A stretch of 64,000 nucleotides of DNA from Anaeramoeba ignava (Eukaryota > Metamonada > Anaeramoebidae). The position numbers and the translations under genes are program-made. Below are positions 57,330 to 64,000 of this stretch, piece by piece. Every line of letters starts with the position of its first letter. Position 1 is the first letter of the stretch. Under the pieces are notes generated by a model. It made no database searches. It worked only from the letters and a program-made list of their open reading frames with translations, and was not told where the DNA came from. The stretch spans positions 1 through 64,000 of the forward strand of contig JAPDFW010000061.1 in assembly GCA_028826165.1 (NCBI GenBank), read 5' to 3'.

Positions 57330-58260
57330 TTAATTCAATATTTATTTTAATATTTATTTTAATATTTAATTTAATATTTAATTTAATATTAATTTAAATA
57401 TTTAATTTAATATTTATTTTAATATTTAATTTAATATTTATTTTAATATTTATTTTAATATTTATTTTAATATTTATTTTAATATTTAATTTAATATTTA
57501 ATTTAATATTTAATTTAATATTTAATTTTAATATTTATTTTAAATTTATTTAATATTAAATATTTTATTGTTTTTATTTAATATTTATTTTAATATTTAA
57601 TATTTATTTTAATATTTATTTTTAATATTTATTTTAATATTTATTTTAATATTTATTTTAATATTTTTATTTTTAAATATTTATTTTTTATTTATTTCAA
57701 TATTTATTTTAATATTTATTTTAATATTTATTTTTAAAATAAATTTAATTTAATATTTATTTTTAACGAAGAATTTCAATATTTATTTTTTAGGTTTAAT
57801 TTGTAAATCCATTTTAAGCAGAATTTAAATATTTTTTCCAATGTTGATTTTAATAATTTTCAATATTTAAATTTATTTTTAATATTTATTTTAATATTTA
57901 ATTTAATATTTCAATTTTTAATATTCAACACAAACATTTGAATATTTATTTTACTATTTAATTATTTTAATATTTAATTTTTATTTATTTAAATATTTAA
58001 TTATTTTAATTATTTTTAATTATTTAATTTAATATTTATTTAAATATTTATTTTTAATATTTAATTTAATATTTAATTTAATATTTATTTTATTTAATTT
58101 AATATTTAATTTAATATTTATTTTAATATTTATTTTAATATTTATTTTTAATATTTATTTTAATATTTATTTTAATATTTAATTATTTAATATTTATTTT
58201 AATATTTATTTTAATATTTATTTTAATATTTATTTTAATATTTAATTTAATATTTATTTT
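57330..58260. repeat. 12-bp array (TTTAATATTTAT)n, last intron of KBL copy 1
   Basis: Roughly 75 units of AATATTTATTTT and AATATTTAATTT, with a degenerate centre (57720-57960). Confidence 0.92.
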
Positions 58261-58439
58261 GCAAGTTTGAAAATAAATAAGGTCTCTATTTGCCTTTTAA
58301 AGGAGGAACATCACCATCCATTGAAAAACACCAAGTGTTGAATTAATAATTCTCTATATCACATTTTTGAGCTCCTCTTTAAGTTTTTTCCAAGACTTTC
58401 ATCAACACAAACAAGTGAATCATATATTTAATTATTGTT

Positions 58440-58700
58440 AATTATTATTTTAATCGAATTCCATCAATAATTATTTATTTTTTAATTATTTTAATTATTC
58501 CATTATTTAATTATTTAATTATTTAAATTATTTAATTATTTTAATTATTTAATATTTAATTATTTAATTATTTAATTATTTAATTATTTAATTATTTTAT
58601 TATTTATTATTTTACTATTTAATTATTTTAATTATTTTATTATTTAATTATTTAATTATTTTAATTATTTAATTATTTAAGTATTTTATTATTTTATTTA
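58440..58700. repeat. (AATTATTT)n array between the two ruined exons of KBL copy 1
   Basis: AATTATTTAATTATTTT units, the same family as the intron at the matching position of copy 2 (62187-62780). Confidence 0.85.
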
Positions 58701-58964
58701 TTTAATTTGAAATTTATATCTAAGCCAATTTCACAAATTTATTTCAATTTATTTCACCATATAATTTATTTCACATTTTTATTTCTTAAGTTTTTCTTCA
58801 AGATCTTTCATATCAATGATTATATTTCTTGTTTTTTCCTGCAAGTCGAACTCCATCAATAATTGATGCGTGATTTAAAGCATCACTAATAATTCCAAGA
58901 TCAACTTTTTCATCAGTTTTTGGATCAATTAATCCTTCAAAAAGTCCAGTATTTGCATCAAACT

Positions 58965-60045
58965 AATAAAAATAAAATTATTTCATATTTGTTTCAATTT
59001 ATATCAATTTATATCAATTTATTTCAATTTATTTCAATTTATTTCAATTTATTTCAATTTATTTCAATTTATATCAATTTATATCAATTTATATCAATTT
59101 ATATCAATTTATTTCAATTTATTTCACATTTATTTCAATTTATTTCACTTTATTTCAATTTATTTCAATTTATTTCAATTTATTTCAATTTATTTCAATT
59201 TATATCAATTTATTTCAATTTATTTCACATTTATTTCAATTTATTTCAATTTATTTCAATTTATTTCAATTTATTTCACATTTATTTCAATTTATTTCAA
59301 TTTATTTCACATTTATTTCACATTTATTTCAATTTATTTCAATTTATTTCAATTTATTTCAATTTATTTCAATTTATATTTCAATTTATTTCAATTTATT
59401 TCAATTTATTTCAATTTATTTCAATTTATTTCACATTTATTTCACATTTATTTCACATTTATTTCAATTTATTTCAATTTATTTCACATTTATTTCAATT
59501 TATATCAATTTATTTCAATTTATTTCACATTTATTTCAATTTATATCAATTTATTCCAATTTATTCCAATTTATTTCAATTTATTTCAATTTATTTCAAT
59601 TTATTTCAATTTATTTCAATTTATTTCACATTTATTTCAATTTATTTCAATTTATTTCAATTTATTTCAATTTATTTCACATTTATTTAATTTATTTCAC
59701 ATTTATTTCAATTTATTTCAATTTATTTCAATTTATTTCAATTTATTTCAATTTATTTCAATTTATTTCAATTTATTTCAATTTATTTCAATTTATTTCA
59801 ATTTATATCATATTTATTTCAATTTATTTCAATTTATTTCAATTTATTTCAATTTATTTCAATTTATATCAATTTATATCAATTTATTTCAATTTATTTC
59901 AATTTATTTCACATTTATTCCAATTTATATCAATTTATATCAATTTATATCAATTTATTTCAATTTATTTCAATTTATTTCACATTTATATCAATTTATT
60001 TCAATTTATTCCAATTTATTCCAATTTATTTCAATTTATAGAAAA
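58965..60045. repeat. 11-bp array (TTTCAATTTAT)n in KBL copy 1
   Basis: About 97 units, with TTTCACATTTA and TATCAATTTAT variants, from 58965 to the exon at 60054. The matching intron of copy 2 holds a different, hexamer repeat and is three times shorter. Confidence 0.95.
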
Positions 60046-60891
60046 AAAATTACACAACTTCCATAAAGAAGAGTATCTTCCTTTCGATGAAATTTAGATA
60101 TCTTTTCTTCTAATTCTTTATGTATGTCTTGAGTACCACAAACAGGTCTTCCACCAACAAGACCCAAACCATGACTATCAATAGTTCTCTTTGCTGCTTG
60201 CATTAAACTATAATCATTAGAAAGTCCTAAATACTAATTTAAAATTAGCAATTATCCAAAAATAAATTAAAATAAATTAAAAATAGATCAATAAAAAAAA
60301 AAGAAACAATTTAATTTTAAAAAAATTAAGCAAAAAAAAGAACAATTAAAAGAATTTATTGTTTTTTTTCTTATTAAATTTTTGGGGGAGTTTCTTTTGT
60401 TATTAAGCTTTTTTTTTTTTGATTTAGTCAAACAAACATTATTAGCACAAAAATTTAAAACTTCATTTTGAGTTCCTTCAACAGAAATTGCAGAGGATTG
60501 TTGTGAAATCAATACTCTTTCATCTAAAAAAAAATATAAAAAAAATTTATTCAATCCAAATCATTAAGAATCAATTATTAAAAATTCAATTAAAAATTAA
60601 AAAAAGTTTGATTTAATTGAAAAATTTTTTAGTTTAATAAAAAAGCCGAATAAAATTAAATTTAACCAAACAAAAGAAAAAGAATTTTTAAAAAATTTAA
60701 AAAGAAAAATTAAGTTTAATCGAATTAGCTTTCCAAAAATTGTTTTTCTAGTTTTTGTTTTAATTACTTTTCCATAATCCTGCTCTTTTTATATCTGAAA
60801 GTTGTTTTTCAATTAATCTTCTTGCTTTTAAAGAAGCAAATAATTTTATTTGGTTTTTTTTTATTGGTTTAAAGAATTTTGCTTGAAGCAT

Positions 60892-61304
60892 TTTTTTTTT
60901 TAAATTGAATTCAATAAAAGTTCGAAATTAAAAAATAAAATAAAAATTAAAAATAAAAATAAGTTTTTTTTTCTTGTTATTTTCTTGTTTAGAAAAGGGA
61001 AAAATTTTTTAAACTCTCCAATAATTTTTAAATAAAAAAAATAAAATAAAAATTTATTACTAATTATTATTAATTATTAATTTTTTTTGATCAAAAAAAT
61101 TGTTTCTTTTTTTTTTTTTTTTTAAAAATTTAAATAAAAAAAATTTAAATTAAAAAAAATTTGTTGTTTTTGTTTTTAATCGTTTTAAACCGAAAAAAAA
61201 AAAGAGAAAAAGGATTTTCAATTAAAAAGAATTGAAAATTTTTGAACTGAAATGAAATTAATGGAAAGAAAAAAGAAATTAAAAAGAAAAAGAAAAAAGA
61301 AAAT
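60892..61304. other. Spacer between the tandem KBL genes
   Basis: About 410 bp of poly-A, poly-T and AATAAAA sequence; it should hold the promoter of copy 1 and the 3' end of copy 2. The last 50 bp duplicate the 3' flank of copy 1. No clear TCATTT element is seen before copy 1. Confidence 0.5.
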
Positions 61305-64000
61305 TTAAATGACTTTCTTTGATTTTCCAACTTCAATAAATGCATTAATTGCTTTATCTAATTGTTCTTTTGTATGTTTTGCTGAAATTTGAACTCTTAT
61401 TCTTGCTTGTCCTTTTGGAACAACTGGATAAGAAAATCCAATAACATAAATTCCTCTTTTTAACATTTCATCTGCAAATTCGTTTGCTAATCTTCCTTCA
61501 TATAACATAATTGGAATAATTGGATGAACTCCTGGCATAATTTTAAATCCTGCATCAGTCATCTTCTTTCGGAAATATAATGTGTTTTCTTCTAATTTAT
61601 CTCTTAATTCTGTTGATTCAGAAATTGTATCAAATGCTTTAATTGCTGCTCCAACAACAGCGGGTGCAAGCTATTTAATTTAATATTTAATTAAATATTT
61701 AATTTAATATTTATTTTAATATTTAATTTAAATATTTATTTTAATATTTAATTTAAATATTTAATATTTATTTTAATATTTATTTTAATATTTATTTTAA
61801 TATTTATTTTAATATTTAATTTAATTTAAATATTTATTTTAATATTTATTTCAATATTTATTTTAATATTTATTTTAATATTTAATTTAATATTTAATTC
61901 AATATTTATTTTAATATTTAATTTAATATTTATTTTAATATTTATTTTAATATTTATTTTACAGTGTTTGAAAATAAATAAGGTCTACTTCTTTGACGAA
62001 GCATATCAACAATATATTTAGGTCCTGTTGTAAATCCACCAGAAGAGCCACCCATAGCCTTTCCAAGTGTTGAATTAATAATATCAACTCTATCTAAAAC
62101 ACCACAATGTTCAGCTGCTCCTCTTCCTGTTTTTCCAAAAAATCCAGTTGCATGACTTTCATCAACACAAACAAGTGAATCATACTATTTAATTATTTAA
62201 TTATTTAAATTATTTTATTATTTTTATTATTTTATTTATTTTATTTATTTTATTATTTAATTATTTTAATTATTTAATTATTTAATTATTTAAATTATTT
62301 TATTATTTTTATTATTTTATTTATTTTATTTATTTTATTATTTAATTATTTAATTATTTAATTATTTAATTATTTAATTATTTTATTTATTTTAATTATT
62401 TAATTATTTAATTATTTAATTATTTTAATATTTAATTATTTTAATATTTTAATTATTTTATTATTTAATTATTTTAATTATTTAATTATTTTATTATTTA
62501 ATTATTTTAATTATTTTACTATTTAATTATTTTAATTATTTAATTATTTAATTATTTTTAATTATTTAATTATTTTATTATTTAATTATTTAATTATTTA
62601 ATTATTTAATTATTTAAATATTTAATTATTTTAATTATTTAATTATTTAATTATTTAATTATTTAATTATTTTAATTATTTAATTATTTAATTATTTAAT
62701 TATTTAATTATTTAATTATTTAATTATTTTAATATTTAATTATTTAATTATTTAATTATTTTAATTATTTAATTTGAAATGAAATTATTATACTTTATCA
62801 GCCAAATCACAAATTTCTTTTAAAGGAGGAACATCACCATCCATTGAAAAAACACCATCTGTAATAATAATTCTGATATCACATTTTTGAGCTGATTTAA
62901 GTTTTTCTTCAAGATCTTTCATATCACAATGATTATATCTAAGTCTTGTTGCTTTTCCTGCAAGACGAACTCCATCAATAATTGATGCGTGATTTAAAGC
63001 ATCACTAATAATTGCAAGATCAACTTTTTCATCAGTTGTTGGATTGATTAATCCTTCAAAAAGTCCAGCATTTGCATCAAACTAATAAAAATAAAATTAT
63101 TAAAATTAAAATTAAAATTATTATTAAAATTAAAATTAAAATTATAATTATAATTATAATTAAAATTAAAATTAAAATTAAAATTATAATTATAATTAAA
63201 ATTAAAATTAAAATTAAAATTATAATTATAATTAAAATAAAAATTAAAATTAAATTTAAAATTAAATTTATAATTAAAATTAAAATTAAATTTAAAATTA
63301 AATTTATAATTAAAATTAAAATTAAAATTAAAATTAAAATTAAAATTAAAATTAAAATTGAACTTAAAATTAAATTTATAATTAAAATTAAAATTAAAAT
63401 TAAAATTAAATTTAAAATTAAAATTAAATTTAAAATTGAACTTACACAACTTGAATAAAGAATTGCATCTTCTTTTTTATGAAATTTAGCAATTTTTCCT
63501 TCTAATTCTTTGTGAATATTTTGAGTTCCACAAATGAATCTAACAGAACTTAAACCCAATCCATGAGTATCAATAGTTCTCTTTGCTGATTGCATTAAAC
63601 TATAATCATTAGCAAGTCCCAAATACTAATAAAAAAAATGAAAAAAAAAAATGAAAATAAAAAAAATGAAATTAAAAAAAATGAAATTAAAAAAATGAAA
63701 TTAAAAAAAATGAAATTAAAAAAAACATTTGAAATTAAGTCACTTACATTATTTGCACAAAAGTTTAAAACATCGTGTTGAGTTCCTTTAACAGCAATTG
63801 CAGAAGATTGTTGTGAAATGATAACTCTTTCAGCTAAAAAAAATTTTTTTTTCAATGTCAATTCATGTTTTTGTTTTTGTTTTTTTTTTTGTTTTTGTTT
63901 TTAATGTCAATTTTGTTTTTGAAATTAAATTTAATTACCTTTCCATAAACCAGCATCTCTAATATCATCAAGTTGTTTTTGAATTAATTTCTTTGCAGAA
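61305..64000 (-). CDS. Glycine C-acetyltransferase (2-amino-3-ketobutyrate CoA ligase), intact, 5' end outside window
   Basis: Minus-strand exons: 64000-63939 (partial), 63833-63748, 63625-63446, 63081-62794, 62184-61963 and 61670-61305, all in phase. The protein follows KBL throughout: [128 protein letters not shown] (PLP-binding Lys), [11 protein letters not shown], and [19 protein letters not shown]. This PLP enzyme of the alpha-oxoamine synthase family works in mitochondria of animals, converting 2-amino-3-ketobutyrate and CoA to glycine and acetyl-CoA. The first visible residues ([20 protein letters not shown]) show that only the N-terminal leader is missing. Confidence 0.93.
61675..61960. 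repeat. 12-bp array (TTTAATATTTAT)n, last intron of KBL copy 2
   Basis: The same unit as in the last intron of copy 1 but only about 290 bp. Confidence 0.92.
62187..62785. repeat. (AATTATTT)n array, intron of KBL copy 2
   Basis: Units of AATTATTT with TTATTTTA variants fill intron 62185-62793. Confidence 0.92.
63090..63440. repeat. (AAAATT/ATAATT)n array, intron of KBL copy 2
   Basis: Hexamers fill intron 63082-63445 from near the acceptor to near the donor; frames read across it on both strands are repeat translations. Confidence 0.93.

Larger units (their letters stand above)
56960..60891 (-). pseudogene. Glycine C-acetyltransferase (KBL) copy 1, internal exons destroyed
   Basis: Minus-strand exons 60891-60768, 60523-60438 and 60233-60054 are open and in phase. 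They encode a basic amphipathic N-terminus (MLQAKFFKPIKKNQIKLFAS), [17 protein letters not shown] and YLGLSNDYSL to EDTLLYGSC. The C-terminal exon 57325-56960 is also intact ([29 protein letters not shown]). The two exons between are ruined: 58962 to about 58740 shifts frame after DGVRLAGK and loses its end, and 58430-58265 is a patchwork of two exons lacking the TLGKAMGG segment with the PLP-binding Lys. The enzyme would join glycine and acetyl-CoA with PLP in threonine breakdown; this copy cannot make a working version unless the assembly is wrong. Confidence 0.8.

Noticed and set aside
58920-59690. 256-residue FQFISIY repeat protein on the plus strand
   Set aside because: Eleven-base repeat read through in an open frame; it lies antisense in an intron of KBL copy 1.
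63048-63622. Long minus frame running from KBL exon 3 into Leu-Ile repeats
   Set aside because: The frame reads past the donor at 63445 into intron repeat; only 63625-63446 is exon.
1-64000. tRNA or rRNA genes
   Set aside because: No GC-rich cloverleaf-like islands or GTTCGA-type boxes were found by eye; a covariance-model scan would be the real test.
1-64000. Reassigned stop codons
   Set aside because: TAA ends most genes, while TAG (43429) and TGA (34213, 54423) also end frames; conserved exons contain none of the three in frame.

Overview
This is eukaryotic nuclear DNA from an extremely AT-rich, low-complexity genome. The signs are spliced genes with GT-AG introns, eukaryote-only families (ATG2, Pumilio, ARPC3, CLEC16A, p31comet), long N/Q-rich protein tracts, and introns and spacers built almost wholly of short tandem repeats. 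TAA, TGA and TAG all appear to act as stops. The gene set (an RCC1-BTB family, BTB-TLDc, single-PAS protein) and a T-rich TCATTT element before most start codons, like the metamonad initiator, make an anaerobic amoeboid metamonad such as Anaeramoeba my best guess; this is inference. No tRNA, rRNA, CRISPR array or intact transposon was seen.

Layout. 0.2-13.3 kb: an RCC1-BTB cluster with one intact gene (239-2008), three frameshifted copies and two truncated 3' remnants. The remnants are inverted around a satellite-flanked island that carries a BTB-coiled-coil-TLDc gene (7610-9223). 13.5-19.3 kb: a seven-exon ATG2 gene (minus). 19.6-23.1 kb: a five-exon Pumilio gene (plus). 23.4-26.3 kb: ARPC3 (minus), whose first coding exon is only the ATG. 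26.5-29.2 kb: an FKBP-TPR protein with a huge N/Q insert (minus), divergent from GMPPB (29273-30361, plus). 30.6-34.2 kb: an NRF-6-like acyltransferase-3 membrane protein (plus). 34.3-37.6 kb: an 11-bp satellite. 37.8-43.4 kb: a coiled-coil protein, a p31comet/MAD2L1BP homologue, a 153-bp satellite and a PAS protein (all plus). 43.6-50.3 kb: an eleven-exon CLEC16A homologue (minus), divergent from a DUSP22-like phosphatase (50418-53816, plus) whose catalytic Cys codon is split by a 2.3-kb intron. 54.6-56.5 kb: an N/Q-rich orphan (minus). 57-64 kb: tandem glycine C-acetyltransferase (KBL) genes on minus; the first is a broken mosaic, the second is intact but runs off the window.

Gene models were joined by hand from homology, splice sites and phase. 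ATG2 (1752 aa), CLEC16A (1193 aa), Pumilio (650 aa), NRF-AT3 (678 aa) and ARPC3 (176 aa) all close in frame without a sequence error. This suggests the base quality is good and that the frameshifts in the RCC1-BTB copies and KBL copy 1 are real decay, though assembly error in repeats cannot be excluded.

Two themes link the window. Autophagy and vesicle functions recur (ATG2 lipid transfer, CLEC16A mitophagy/endosome regulator, Arp2/3 subunit). And the genome seems to grow inside introns: intergenic gaps are often 100-200 bp, while many introns are 0.4-2.3 kb of one private repeat motif each, some with copies of the acceptor-proximal sequence inside.
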